Shown here one piece after another: positions 26,586 through 35,320 of a stretch of 64,000 nucleotides of DNA. Origin of the DNA: Sediminispirochaeta bajacaliforniensis DSM 16054 (GTDB lineage: Bacteria > Spirochaetota > Spirochaetia > DSM-16054 > Sediminispirochaetaceae); contig NZ_KB899414.1 in NCBI RefSeq assembly GCF_000378205.1, forward strand, positions 1 through 64,000. Direction: 5' to 3'. The notes under the pieces were generated by a model. It worked only from the letters and a program-made list of their open reading frames with translations. It made no database searches and was not told the origin of the DNA. Positions within the stretch are counted from its first letter, which is position 1; each line of letters opens with the position of its first letter. The position numbers and the translations under genes are program-made.

Positions 26586-27971
26586 ATGAAACCGAAGAGA
26601 TTCAGGTCCTATTCTGCCGCTAATATTGACTCAATTACTCAACTAAAACGACTTTCGGAATCCCAACTGAGGGAGATGCTGGCCGTTGCAAAGGTTTTGC
26701 CTTTTCGAACCAACAATTACGTCGTCGAAGAGCTGATAGACTGGAACAACATTCCCGAGGATCCACTCTTTCAACTTACCTTTCCTCAGCCGCAGATGCT
26801 TCACCAAAGTGATCTCGGACGAATAACAAAGCATCTTGCAACCGGAACCGGCTATTCCCCGGAACAGCTGAAAAGAGAACAGTATCGTATCAGAACCGCC
26901 ATGAATCCACATCCGGCCGGGCAACTACAGCTTAACGTTCCCGAAGAGCAAGGAGAAATGCTCCAGGGTATGCAACATAAGTACGACGAAACCGTACTTT
27001 TTTTCCCAAAGCAGGGACAAACCTGTCATGCATATTGCACCTATTGCTTTCGATGGGCACAATTTATCGGTAACAAAGAGCTGCAGATGGCTTCAGGTGA
27101 AGTCGAACCGCTGATTAGATATCTCGATAGACATCCCGAGGTAAGCGACCTCCTTATTACCGGAGGCGATCCCATGTTTATGCGAAGCAATGTTCTACGA
27201 CGGTATATCGAACCGCTGCTTCGTCATCGTCCCGGGAATCTCCAAACCATACGTATAGGAACGAAAAGCCTTTCGTACTGGCCCTATCGCTATCTCTCAG
27301 ATAAAGATAGCGATGATTTGATTTCACTTTTTCATGAAATTACCACAGCAGGATATCACCTTTCGATCATGGCCCATTTCACGCATATTCGAGAGCTGTC
27401 CACCAAGGCGGTGGAAGCCGCAATACGAAGGATCAGGGGAACCGGTGCGATTATCCGCTGTCAGTCGCCAATCGTACGTCACATAAACGACGACGCCTCA
27501 ATGTGGGCGCAAATGTGGCGTCGCGAGGTACAGCTTGGAATGGTTCCCTATTATATGTTTATTGCCCGGGATACCGGCCCAAAGGCTTACTTCGACATCC
27601 CCATTGCCGAAACTTTCAAGCTTTTCTCCGATGCATACCGACAGGTATCGGGGCTGGCACGGACGGTACGAGGACCAAGCATGTCCGCAAAGCCCGGGAA
27701 AATCCTCGTCGACGGAATCACGGAGATCGAAGGGAAAAAATACTTCGTACTCAAAATGATACAGGGCAGAGAAGCCGCCTGGGTAAACAAGGTGTTTTAT
27801 GCCAGGTATGACCCGAAGGCAAGCTGGATCACCGAACTAAAGCCCGCTTTTGGAGAAAGATGCTTCTTTTTCGAGCCAAACGGCAGAGGACCTCAAATGC
27901 CATTGAAGCAATTGCGAAACGCCGCAATGGAAGCTATCCCCGAAGCAGCAATCTCCATACACCGAAGCTGA
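26586..27971 (+). CDS. Lysine 2,3-aminomutase-like radical SAM protein
   Basis: A 461-residue KamA-family enzyme. The radical-SAM cysteines are 147, 151 and 154 in CHAYCTYCF; LLITGGDPMFM binds SAM, and KPGKILVDG near residue 335 is the probable PLP-lysine loop. KamA enzymes use a 5'-deoxyadenosyl radical and PLP to move amino groups between carbons 2 and 3. The zinc-binding cysteines that make classical lysine 2,3-aminomutase a tetramer are not seen, so this is a divergent relative; its substrate may be lysine, glutamate or another amine. GAAGGAAGG precedes ATG 26586. It lies behind a structured leader with its own promoter. Confidence 0.85.
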   Translation: MKPKRFRSYSAANIDSITQLKRLSESQLREMLAVAKVLPFRTNNYVVEELIDWNNIPEDPLFQLTFPQPQMLHQSDLGRITKHLATGTGYSPEQLKREQYRIRTAMNPHPAGQLQLNVPEEQGEMLQGMQHKYDETVLFFPKQGQTCHAYCTYCFRWAQFIGNKELQMASGEVEPLIRYLDRHPEVSDLLITGGDPMFMRSNVLRRYIEPLLRHRPGNLQTIRIGTKSLSYWPYRYLSDKDSDDLISLFHEITTAGYHLSIMAHFTHIRELSTKAVEAAIRRIRGTGAIIRCQSPIVRHINDDASMWAQMWRREVQLGMVPYYMFIARDTGPKAYFDIPIAETFKLFSDAYRQVSGLARTVRGPSMSAKPGKILVDGITEIEGKKYFVLKMIQGREAAWVNKVFYARYDPKASWITELKPAFGERCFFFEPNGRGPQMPLKQLRNAAMEAIPEAAISIHRS

Positions 27972-28017
27972 CCATCCCGTACCGAAAAAAGTTTCCGGTA
28001 AATAAACCCGGCAAAGC

Positions 28018-28047
28018 TTGCACAATCGTCACGAGCGGTCTTACAAT
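28018..28047 (+). promoter_or_regulatory. Promoter of the GlpA-like gene
   Basis: TTGCAC (28018-28023) and TACAAT (28042-28047) are 18 bases apart, 21 bases before the GTG start and its AGGTAGGA ribosome-binding site. Confidence 0.6.
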
Positions 28048-28068
28048 GGTTCAAAAGGTAGGAATATC

Positions 28069-29277
28069 GTGGATCAGAAACGAATCGTTATCATAGGTGG
28101 AGGAGGAACGGGAGCCGCTGTCGCACGAGATCTCGGGCTGCGAGGCCACTCAGTACTCCTGCTGGAGCGAGATGAGTTCACCGGCGGCACCACGGGAAGA
28201 CACCATGGTCAGCTCCATTCGGGGGCCCGGTATGCCGTGGGTGATAGAGAAATCGCCAGAGAATGCCTGCGGGAAACCGAAATTCTCAGACGCATTGCCC
28301 CCGACTTGATCGAGGACAACGGGGGCCTCTTCGTTGCGGTCACCGATGAAGAGGCCGATTACGCGTCTCAGTTTCGGAGCGCGTGTGCCGAAGCAGATAT
28401 CCGGACGGAACTGATTTCGGGCAAGCAGGCAAGGGAGATCGAACCGGCACTTTCACAGACGGTACGATGTGCCGTCACGGTGCCAGCAGACGGCTCCTTC
28501 GATGCCTGGAGACTTCCTGCGGCATTTTTTGCATCGGCCATGGAGCATGGTGCAAAACTTTTTCGTTATGCAAACGTTATCGGCATTGAGACATCCGGCG
28601 GTTCGGTTTCCGCCGTCCGGGTACTGGATCGCATGACCAATAAAGAACATAAGATCGAAGCCGACGTCGTTATCAATGCGGGAGGCCCCTGGGTCGGAAA
28701 GATTGCCGCTCTTGCAGGATTGGATATGGAGGTGACACCCAGTCCGGGTACCATGGTAGCGGTCCAGGGACGTTTTGCAGACAAGGTCATAAGCAGACTC
28801 AGGCCGCCCAACGATGGCGACATTATCGTGCCCCAACGCTCCTTTTCGATCATAGGAACCACCCAATGGATCACCGATGATCCCGATCGAATCGAAACAC
28901 CCCCTGAAGAGATACCACGTATGCTTCGCCTTGCGGATGAGATGATTCCCGCCTTCTCGTCCGCTCCGTTTCGCGCTGCATGGAGCGCTGCACGGCCTTT
29001 GGCGAAACGGGCGTATGAGGTAAAAGCGGCACGGGCCCTTTCAAGAGACTTCGATTGTGTTCATCATAAAGAAGAGGGAGCGGCAGGGCTCTTCAGTCTG
29101 GTCGGTGGTAAGGCCACGGTCCTGCGGGCAATGGGAGAGATCGTGGCAGACCAAGTCTGCTCCTACATCGGAGAGGAGAGACCGGGGTCTTCGGATCAAG
29201 AAAAACTCCCCCCCTATCGCCGCTTTTATCGACTCTTAAAAGAACAGGAATCTGAAAGGAAATTCTCATGGATATAA
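28069..29277 (+). CDS. GlpA-like FAD-dependent dehydrogenase subunit
   Basis: A 402-residue flavoprotein of the DAO/glycerol-3-phosphate dehydrogenase family. It has the FAD-binding GGGGTGAAVARDL at the N-terminus, GTTGRHHGQLHSGARY at about 40-55, ADVVINAGGPW near 203, and LVGGKATVLRAMGE near the end. It resembles anaerobic GlpA but lacks the C-terminal [2Fe-2S] domain of that protein. GTG 28069 is chosen from AGGTAGGA five bases upstream and because the Rossmann motif starts six residues later; the open frame to 28018 overlaps the promoter. The last ten bases overlap the iron-sulfur gene. The substrate may be glycerol-3-phosphate or a related hydroxy acid. Confidence 0.85.
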   Translation: MDQKRIVIIGGGGTGAAVARDLGLRGHSVLLLERDEFTGGTTGRHHGQLHSGARYAVGDREIARECLRETEILRRIAPDLIEDNGGLFVAVTDEEADYASQFRSACAEADIRTELISGKQAREIEPALSQTVRCAVTVPADGSFDAWRLPAAFFASAMEHGAKLFRYANVIGIETSGGSVSAVRVLDRMTNKEHKIEADVVINAGGPWVGKIAALAGLDMEVTPSPGTMVAVQGRFADKVISRLRPPNDGDIIVPQRSFSIIGTTQWITDDPDRIETPPEEIPRMLRLADEMIPAFSSAPFRAAWSAARPLAKRAYEVKAARALSRDFDCVHHKEEGAAGLFSLVGGKATVLRAMGEIVADQVCSYIGEERPGSSDQEKLPPYRRFYRLLKEQESERKFSWI

Positions 29278-29918
29278 GCTTACGAATTTTTCGAGGTATC
29301 GGGCCGATAACAGAAAGTAGAGACGAAGAATTCTCGGACTTTCACTTCACTGCCAAAGAATCGGATACCATTCTTGATCTTCTGATGAAAGCGGGCCTTG
29401 AGGATGCATCGCTGCTTTTCCGCCACTCCTGTCATCATGGCTCCTGCGGTACCTGTGCCTGTATCATCGACGGTACGGAACGCCTTGCCTGCAGAACCTC
29501 TGTTTCGGAATTCCAAGCCGCCTCGCGCATTGAGATACGTCCCCTGAATGGTTTTCCCCGGATTAGGGATCTGGTGGTCGATATGTCCCCGTTGTTTGAA
29601 AAAACGGATGAAACATGGCGTTACCTCCGCCGAAGCGAAAGAGACGGAAGACGATTTGAAGATTGTATCGAATGCGGAGCCTGCATGTCCGCCTGTCCAG
29701 TGACCGAACCCTTTCAGGGACCGGCCCCGCTTGCCTTTCTCCATCGCAGACTTGAAAGCCTGGATGCAAAAGCGGAAGAGGAACGGAAAAATCTGTTGTC
29801 GCGGGCAGGAGAGAGCGACGCTGTTCCAGCATGCCAAGAGCACTTTGCATGCAGCAGGGTTTGTCCTCAGCGTGTCGCACCCGGCCGAAGGATTCGAGAG
29901 CTTCGAAATTTGCTCTGA
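29268..29918 (+). CDS. FrdB/SdhB-type iron-sulfur subunit
   Basis: A 216-residue electron-transfer protein. The N-terminal ferredoxin domain binds a [2Fe-2S] cluster through Cys55, 60, 63 and 75. The C-terminal domain has Cys133, 136, 139 and 143 and then Cys189, 195 and 199, in the arrangement used for [4Fe-4S] and [3Fe-4S] clusters in fumarate reductase subunit B. AAGGAAA precedes ATG 29268, which lies inside the end of the flavoprotein gene. Together they should form a two-subunit dehydrogenase passing electrons to quinone or another carrier; no membrane anchor is encoded nearby. Confidence 0.9.
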   Translation: MDISLRIFRGIGPITESRDEEFSDFHFTAKESDTILDLLMKAGLEDASLLFRHSCHHGSCGTCACIIDGTERLACRTSVSEFQAASRIEIRPLNGFPRIRDLVVDMSPLFEKTDETWRYLRRSERDGRRFEDCIECGACMSACPVTEPFQGPAPLAFLHRRLESLDAKAEEERKNLLSRAGESDAVPACQEHFACSRVCPQRVAPGRRIRELRNLL

Positions 29919-30085
29919 TACCTGCGACTTTCCAAACCACACATCAAGAAAAGCCATCTCATCACCACAAGTACCTCTTGAAAGCATCCTTGCCTACCAG
30001 CTATAGTAGGCTCAGGTATTAATCCCTTGAATAGTAAAGATTTCTAGGGGTAACACACAAAGAACAACCTACCAAGGAGCAATAT

Positions 30086-30298
30086 GTGATAGGACAAGGT
30101 TTAACGCTCATGGTCGTGGGTATGGCAGTAGTATTTGTATTATTGGTACTACTAGTGTACGTCATGAAGTTGCTTTCCTTTGTTGTTAATCGGTTTTTTC
30201 CTGATAAAGAGGAAGAGGTCCAACCGAAGACACAAAGGGCAGGAGAGGCTGACATTCTTGCAGCCATCGCTTCGGCGGCAGCATACCACAACAGTTAA
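30086..30298 (+). CDS. oadG: Oxaloacetate decarboxylase gamma chain-like protein
   Basis: A 70-residue protein with one transmembrane helix (about 5-30, MVVGMAVVFVLLVLLVYVMKL) and a short charged tail, the usual form of OadG, which scaffolds the alpha and beta subunits at the membrane. GTG 30086 is used because CAAGGAGC lies five bases before it. The gene precedes the alpha and beta subunits, the standard oadGAB order. Identity rests on size, topology and position. Confidence 0.88.
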   Translation: MIGQGLTLMVVGMAVVFVLLVLLVYVMKLLSFVVNRFFPDKEEEVQPKTQRAGEADILAAIASAAAYHNS

Positions 30299-30315
30299 AG
30301 GTTAAAGGGGATTTC

Positions 30316-32112
30316 ATGAAAAAGCGCGTAGATTTTATGGTAACGGCCTTCCGAGACGGTTTCCAATCGGCTTTCGGAGCACGAGTGCTGACCAAAGACT
30401 TCCTTCCCGCGGTCGAAGCGGCCGTTGATGCAGGAATTACCCACTTCGAGGCAGGCGGCGGAGCCCGTTTTCAAAGCCTCTATTTTTATTGTAATGAAGA
30501 TGCATTCGACATGATGGATCAGTTTCGCCAGGCGGCGGGACCAGATGCCAACCTCCAGACCCTTGCGAGGGGGGTGAATGTCGTCGGGCTGGACAGTCAG
30601 TCGAGAGATATCATCAATCTTCATGCAAAGATGTTCAAAAAGCACGGAATGACCACCATCAGGAACTTCGACGCCCTCAACGACGTCAACAACCTGATCT
30701 ATTCCGGCCAATGTATCGTTGATGCCGGTCTGAAACACGAAGTGACCGTCACCATGATGGAACTTCCTCCGGGAGCAAAAGGTGCCCACACACCGGAATT
30801 CTACATGACTGTTTTGAAACAGATACTCGATGCCGGTATCAAGTTCGATAGCATCTGTTTCAAAGATGCATCGGGAACAAGCGTCCCCAGCAAGGTCTAC
30901 GAAACCATCAAACAGGCACGGGCAATGCTCGGTGCGGATGCCCACATAGTGTTCCACAGCCATGAAACCGCAGGAACAAGCATATTGGCTTACAAGGCCG
31001 CATTGGATGCCGGTGCAAATCAGGTCGATCTTTCCATGGCACCCGTATCGGGCGGGACTTGTCAGCCCGACATCATCACCATGTGGCACGCCCTTCGGGG
31101 AACCGAGTACGATCTCGGCATCGATATCGAAAAGGTACGAAAGGCCGAAGCCGTCTTCAAGGAGTGCATGAAGGATTATTTTGTTCCACCTGAGGCAACC
31201 GCTGTCGAACCGCTGATTCCTTTCAGCCCCATGCCGGGAGGAGCCCTTACCGCCAACACCCAGATGATGCGCGATAACGGCATCCTGGATAAATACTCTG
31301 AGGTTGCAGCAGCCATGGGCGAAGTCGTCATGAAAGGTGGCTACGGAACATCCGTTACCCCAGTCAGTCAGTTCTATTTCCAGCAGGCCTTCAATAACGT
31401 GATGGTAGGCCCTTGGAAAAAGATTGCGGACGGCTACGGGAAGATGGTTCTTGGATATTTTGGAAAGACTCCGGTCGCACCGGACCCTGAAATCGTTAAG
31501 CTTGCTAGCGAGCAGCTGGGACTGGAACCCACAACCAGAATCCCGGTGGACATCAATGATGAAGATCCTTCCAAGGGCATAGGAGCCGCAAAGAAGATGC
31601 TCGAAGAGGCGAAACTGCCGATGAGTGACGAAAATATCTTCATTGCCGCAGCCTGTAAGGAAAAAGGAATTCAGTTTCTCAAGGGAGAAGCCAAGGTCAA
31701 CGTACGAAAGATCGATCCGAAGGCCGCGAAGGCAGCCGGAGGAGAGGCTAAATCGGGAGCCGGAAACTATACCGTCAACGTGGGCGGCAAACGGTTCAAC
31801 GTCAAGCTCGAAGGGAATACCGCCCTTGTCAACGGCAAAAGCTACACCGTTGAAGTGGGCGAGGGAACGGATGCAGGAACACCGGCAGCCGGCGGAGCAG
31901 GACAGAATGTCGAAGCCCCCATGCCCGGCCTGGTACTCCGCATCGAGAAAGAGGTTGGCGACACCATTGAAGAGGGTGAGTTGCTTCTTGTTCTCGAAGC
32001 CATGAAGATGGAAACCGAAATTCACGCACCCTGTTCCGGAACCATTACGGAAATTCCGGTTAAGCAGGGCGATCAAATGAAAGCGGGCGACATCCTGGCC
32101 GTCATCTCCTAA
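30316..32112 (+). CDS. oadA: Biotin-dependent decarboxylase alpha subunit (OadA-like)
   Basis: A 598-residue carboxyltransferase with a C-terminal biotin carrier. The TIM-barrel domain has FRDGFQS at 13-19 (Arg, Asp and Gln conserved; the usual sequence is RDAHQS), the carboxylated Lys in CFKDASG near 178, metal-binding His-Ser-His near 213-215 and GGTCQPD. A Gly/Ala-rich linker leads to the biotinyl domain with Lys564 in EAMKM. It removes CO2 from a 2-oxo acid such as oxaloacetate, and the beta subunit couples this to Na+ export. The changed motif sets it apart from standard OadA, so its substrate may differ. It lies 17 bases after oadG. Confidence 0.9.
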   Translation: MKKRVDFMVTAFRDGFQSAFGARVLTKDFLPAVEAAVDAGITHFEAGGGARFQSLYFYCNEDAFDMMDQFRQAAGPDANLQTLARGVNVVGLDSQSRDIINLHAKMFKKHGMTTIRNFDALNDVNNLIYSGQCIVDAGLKHEVTVTMMELPPGAKGAHTPEFYMTVLKQILDAGIKFDSICFKDASGTSVPSKVYETIKQARAMLGADAHIVFHSHETAGTSILAYKAALDAGANQVDLSMAPVSGGTCQPDIITMWHALRGTEYDLGIDIEKVRKAEAVFKECMKDYFVPPEATAVEPLIPFSPMPGGALTANTQMMRDNGILDKYSEVAAAMGEVVMKGGYGTSVTPVSQFYFQQAFNNVMVGPWKKIADGYGKMVLGYFGKTPVAPDPEIVKLASEQLGLEPTTRIPVDINDEDPSKGIGAAKKMLEEAKLPMSDENIFIAAACKEKGIQFLKGEAKVNVRKIDPKAAKAAGGEAKSGAGNYTVNVGGKRFNVKLEGNTALVNGKSYTVEVGEGTDAGTPAAGGAGQNVEAPMPGLVLRIEKEVGDTIEEGELLLVLEAMKMETEIHAPCSGTITEIPVKQGDQMKAGDILAVIS

Positions 32113-32130
32113 GAAAGAAACGAGGTAGCT

Positions 32131-33288
32131 ATGAATTTAGGAAGTGCTTTGCACAATCTATGGATATCCACGGGGCTCGTAAATTTTGAAGTCGGCCAAG
32201 TTATCATGATCCTGGTCGGCTGCCTGCTCATCTTTCTGGCCATCAACAAGAAATTCGAACCCCTTCTGTTGTTGCCGATCGGTTTCGGCGGCATACTTGC
32301 CAATATTCCCCTTGCGGGGATCGCCGAGCATACCGGATTTATCGGCATGATATACGGCGTCGGTATAGATACCGGTATTTTCCCTCTGCTCATTTTTATG
32401 GGTGTCGGAGCAATGACCGATTTCGGCCCGCTGATTGCAAACCCGAAGACGGCCCTGCTCGGGGCGGCCGCACAGTTTGGAATCTTCACTACTCTGCTCG
32501 GAGCCTTGGCATTGGGAACCCTTCCGATTTTCGGATTTAATCTTTCCGATGCGGCGGCAATCGGAATCATCGGCGGAGCCGATGGACCAACCTCCATTTT
32601 TCTCGCAAGTCAGTTATCGCCGCGATTATTGGGGGCCATTGCCGTAGCAGCCTACAGTTACATGGCCCTGGTGCCGATCATACAGCCGCCCATCATGAAA
32701 TTGCTTACCACCAAGGAAGAACGATCCATCAAGATGGAACAGCTCAGGCCGGTTTCAAAGAAGGAAAAGATTCTTTTCCCCATTGCCGTTCTCGGTATCT
32801 GCATCATTCTTCTGCCCAGTGCCACACCGCTTATTGGTATGTTGATGTTCGGGAACCTGCTCAAGGAGTCTATGGTTACCGAAAGGCTCTCCAATGCTGC
32901 ACAAAACGAACTGATGAATATTGTCACCATCATGCTGGGACTTACCGTAGGTTCCAAACTTCAGGCCGATAAGTTTCTCAATTTTGAAACCCTCGGGATT
33001 CTCATCCTTGGGCTTATTGCCTTCTCAATCGGGACAGCCGCAGGTGTGCTGCTTGCAAAGTTGATGAATAAGCTCAGCAAGAAGCACCCGATCAATCCCC
33101 TCATCGGTGCCGCCGGTGTATCCGCAGTACCGATGGCCGCCAGAGTTGCCAACAAGGTAGGAAAAGAAGCAAACCCCCAGAACTACCTTTTGATGCACGC
33201 CATGGGGCCGAATGTTGCCGGTGTTATCGGATCCGCCGTTGCGGCCGGTGTTCTGCTTTCCATTGTCCCTGTGATGATGGGCGGTTGA
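32131..33288 (+). CDS. oadB: Sodium-pumping decarboxylase beta subunit
   Basis: A 385-residue polytopic membrane protein with about ten hydrophobic segments. Family motifs are [20 protein letters not shown] near 98-117 and [13 protein letters not shown] with Asp151, the Na+/H+ binding aspartate. It decarboxylates carboxybiotin and exports Na+, building a sodium gradient that can serve flagellar motion and transport. AACGAGGT lies before the ATG, 18 bases after the alpha subunit. A strong terminator follows. Confidence 0.96.
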   Translation: MNLGSALHNLWISTGLVNFEVGQVIMILVGCLLIFLAINKKFEPLLLLPIGFGGILANIPLAGIAEHTGFIGMIYGVGIDTGIFPLLIFMGVGAMTDFGPLIANPKTALLGAAAQFGIFTTLLGALALGTLPIFGFNLSDAAAIGIIGGADGPTSIFLASQLSPRLLGAIAVAAYSYMALVPIIQPPIMKLLTTKEERSIKMEQLRPVSKKEKILFPIAVLGICIILLPSATPLIGMLMFGNLLKESMVTERLSNAAQNELMNIVTIMLGLTVGSKLQADKFLNFETLGILILGLIAFSIGTAAGVLLAKLMNKLSKKHPINPLIGAAGVSAVPMAARVANKVGKEANPQNYLLMHAMGPNVAGVIGSAVAAGVLLSIVPVMMGG

Positions 33289-33326
33289 TATACGTAGTAT
33301 TTCAAGCAAATTTAGTCATTAGATGG

Positions 33327-33359
33327 GGCTGACCGAGAAGTAATCTTGGTCAGCCTTTT
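33327..33359 (+). terminator. Intrinsic terminator of the oad operon
   Basis: GGCTGACC (33327-33334) pairs with GGTCAGCC (33348-33355) and is followed by TTTT. Confidence 0.85.
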
Positions 33360-33394
33360 GTTGTCATTTCTCCATTGTAATAGTAACTTAGGAT

Positions 33395-34216
33395 ATGAGC
33401 TTGAGTTGTTTTTTTAAATTTAATAAAAAAGGTGCAAAGGCTTGTCCTGAGCAAAAACCTTCGGAAACCCCAAAAGTTTTTCCCTTATTCACCACCCAGA
33501 TAACCGTCCCCTACTATGATGTCGGTTTCGACTTTGAACTCACGCCGGCTGCAGTTCTTCACTATGCAGAAAATGCGGCCGCGGGCCATTGTGCCGCCAT
33601 TGGAAAGCCAATTCCGTTATTGTTGGAAGAGGGGTTCATCTGGATGCTGGCCAGAGGGCAAATGGAAATGAAACGTTATCCCCGTTATGGAGAGACAATC
33701 ACGATAGAAACATGGCTAAGCGAGCGGTCGGCAGTCCATGCATGGCGTGAATACCATATTATCGATTCGACAGGAACCCTTATCGGATACTGTCGCGGGG
33801 ATTGGGTCTTCATCGATATAAAAAAGCGACGCCCCTGCCGAATCATCGATGCTTTCATCCAGGGGTGGCCCTTGAATCAGGTAAAGGCATTGGACCGACC
33901 GATGAGTAAGCAGCTCCAAGAACATGAAGAATTTGAATTCAAGATGGAGTTTATGGTCCGCAGAGGAGATATCGATACAAATCGGCATGTAAATAATGTG
34001 CGTTACCTGGAGTGGGCCACGGAAGCCATACCGCAGCAGTGGTATGAATCGAAAAAGCTTACCTATATCGAGGGCAACTTTGTGCAAGAGACAGGCTACG
34101 GGCATACCGTGGTTTCAGCGGTCACCCCCTACGACAAGGGCTTCATCCACGTCGTATCCGATAAGGAAGCCGGGATAGCCCTTGCAAACGCAATAAGCGA
34201 ATGGAACGATCGATAG
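33395..34216 (+). CDS. Acyl-ACP thioesterase
   Basis: A 273-residue double hot-dog protein of the FatA/FatB-related family. The first half has LHYAENAAAGHC near 55-66, and the second half has DIDTNRHVNNVRYLEW near 192-207, with the catalytic-site Asn196 and His198. The family releases free fatty acids from acyl carrier protein in the cytoplasm. A 30-residue basic N-terminal extension is unusual. A start at this ATG has only a short AGGA before it, and a TTGTTG/TAGTAA pair 17 bases apart lies just upstream, so the leader may be very short. Confidence 0.9.
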   Translation: MSLSCFFKFNKKGAKACPEQKPSETPKVFPLFTTQITVPYYDVGFDFELTPAAVLHYAENAAAGHCAAIGKPIPLLLEEGFIWMLARGQMEMKRYPRYGETITIETWLSERSAVHAWREYHIIDSTGTLIGYCRGDWVFIDIKKRRPCRIIDAFIQGWPLNQVKALDRPMSKQLQEHEEFEFKMEFMVRRGDIDTNRHVNNVRYLEWATEAIPQQWYESKKLTYIEGNFVQETGYGHTVVSAVTPYDKGFIHVVSDKEAGIALANAISEWNDR

Positions 34217-34220
34217 CGAC

Positions 34221-34249
34221 TTGCCTTTCGCTTTTTTATTCACTACTGT
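34221..34249 (+). promoter_or_regulatory. Possible promoter of the hydroxyacid dehydrogenase gene
   Basis: TTGCCT (34221-34226) and TACTGT (34244-34249) are 17 bases apart and the -10 ends six bases before the ATG. The -10 is weak, so this leaderless arrangement is less certain than the others. Confidence 0.3.
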
Positions 34250-34255
34250 TATAGT

Positions 34256-35311
34256 ATGAAAAAGAAACTTCGCGTTGCGTTTTTTGATACAAAGCCCTAT
34301 GATCGCCACTTTTTCGATCTGGCGAACAATGAGAAAGCGTCGTACGAGATCAACTACATACCTGAACGTCTCTCTCGAAGAACAGCTCACCTTGTAGAAG
34401 GGGTTGATGCCGTCTGTGCCTTTGTGAACGACGACCTTTCAAAGCCTGTTTTAGACCGTCTTGTCAAAGCCGAGGTGCCGGTGGTCGCGCTGCGGAGTGC
34501 AGGCTACAACAATGTGGATCTCCAGGCTGCCTGGGAGAGGGTTCACATTCTTCGAGTCCCTGCTTACTCACCCTATGCCGTTGCCGAACATGCCGTTGCC
34601 ATGATGCTTAGCCTAAATAGAAAACTTCACAGAGCCTATTACCGAACCCGTGACAACAACTTTTCCATCAACGGTTTCCTCGGATTTGATATGAACGGAA
34701 AAACGGCAGGTGTTATCGGGACAGGAAAAATCGGGCGCACCTTAATATCAATTCTAAAAGGCTTCGGCATGCGGGTTGTCGCTTATGATGCCTTTCCAAA
34801 CGAAAAAGCCGCCGAGGAGATCGGATTTACTTATCACAATCTCGAAGAATTATATGGAGAAAGCGATATCATCAGCCTCCATTGTCCACTGACACCGGAT
34901 ACACACCATCTCATCAACCACGATGCAATCTCCCGGATGAAACCCTCGGTAATGATTATCAACACCAGCCGAGGGCAGTTGGTAGATACCGACGCCCTTC
35001 TCGACGGGCTGAGGGAGAAACGGATAGGATCCGCCGGACTCGATGTCTACGAAGAAGAGGGTGAATACTTTTTCGAAGATCTCTCAAATGAGGCCCTCGA
35101 TGATGATCGTCTCGCCCGACTGCTTACGCTTCCCAACGTACTGGTTACCAGTCATCAGGCCTTCTTCACGGAAGAAGCACTCAGGAAGATTGCCTCCACC
35201 ACCCTATCCAACCTGGATGCATGGTTTGCCGGAGAAGCACTTGAAAACGAAATTTGCTATCGTTGTAATGAACCGGAATGCAGAAAAGAGAAGGCAGGCC
35301 GCTGTTTTTAA
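34256..35311 (+). CDS. D-lactate dehydrogenase-like 2-hydroxyacid dehydrogenase
   Basis: A 351-residue NAD-dependent enzyme of the D-2-hydroxyacid family. RSAGYNNVD near 81, the Rossmann motif VIGTGKIGRT near 145, LHCPLTPDTHHLIN, INTSRGQLVDTDAL with the catalytic Arg, and SHQAFFTEEA with the catalytic His all match LdhA-type D-lactate dehydrogenase. It reduces pyruvate to D-lactate to regenerate NAD+ in fermentation. The last 25 residues add four Cys (YRCNEPECRKEKAGRC), an uncommon tail that might bind metal. No ribosome-binding site precedes the ATG. Confidence 0.9.
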   Translation: MKKKLRVAFFDTKPYDRHFFDLANNEKASYEINYIPERLSRRTAHLVEGVDAVCAFVNDDLSKPVLDRLVKAEVPVVALRSAGYNNVDLQAAWERVHILRVPAYSPYAVAEHAVAMMLSLNRKLHRAYYRTRDNNFSINGFLGFDMNGKTAGVIGTGKIGRTLISILKGFGMRVVAYDAFPNEKAAEEIGFTYHNLEELYGESDIISLHCPLTPDTHHLINHDAISRMKPSVMIINTSRGQLVDTDALLDGLREKRIGSAGLDVYEEEGEYFFEDLSNEALDDDRLARLLTLPNVLVTSHQAFFTEEALRKIASTTLSNLDAWFAGEALENEICYRCNEPECRKEKAGRCF

Positions 35312-35320
35312 GCCGTAAGG

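Noticed and set aside
29731-30006. 91-codon frame running past the iron-sulfur gene
   Set aside because: It overlaps the conserved iron-sulfur frame in another phase and has no start signal.
30295-32076. 593-codon open frame antisense to oadA
   Set aside because: Antisense shadow of a clear OadA frame, with no start signals and unlikely composition.
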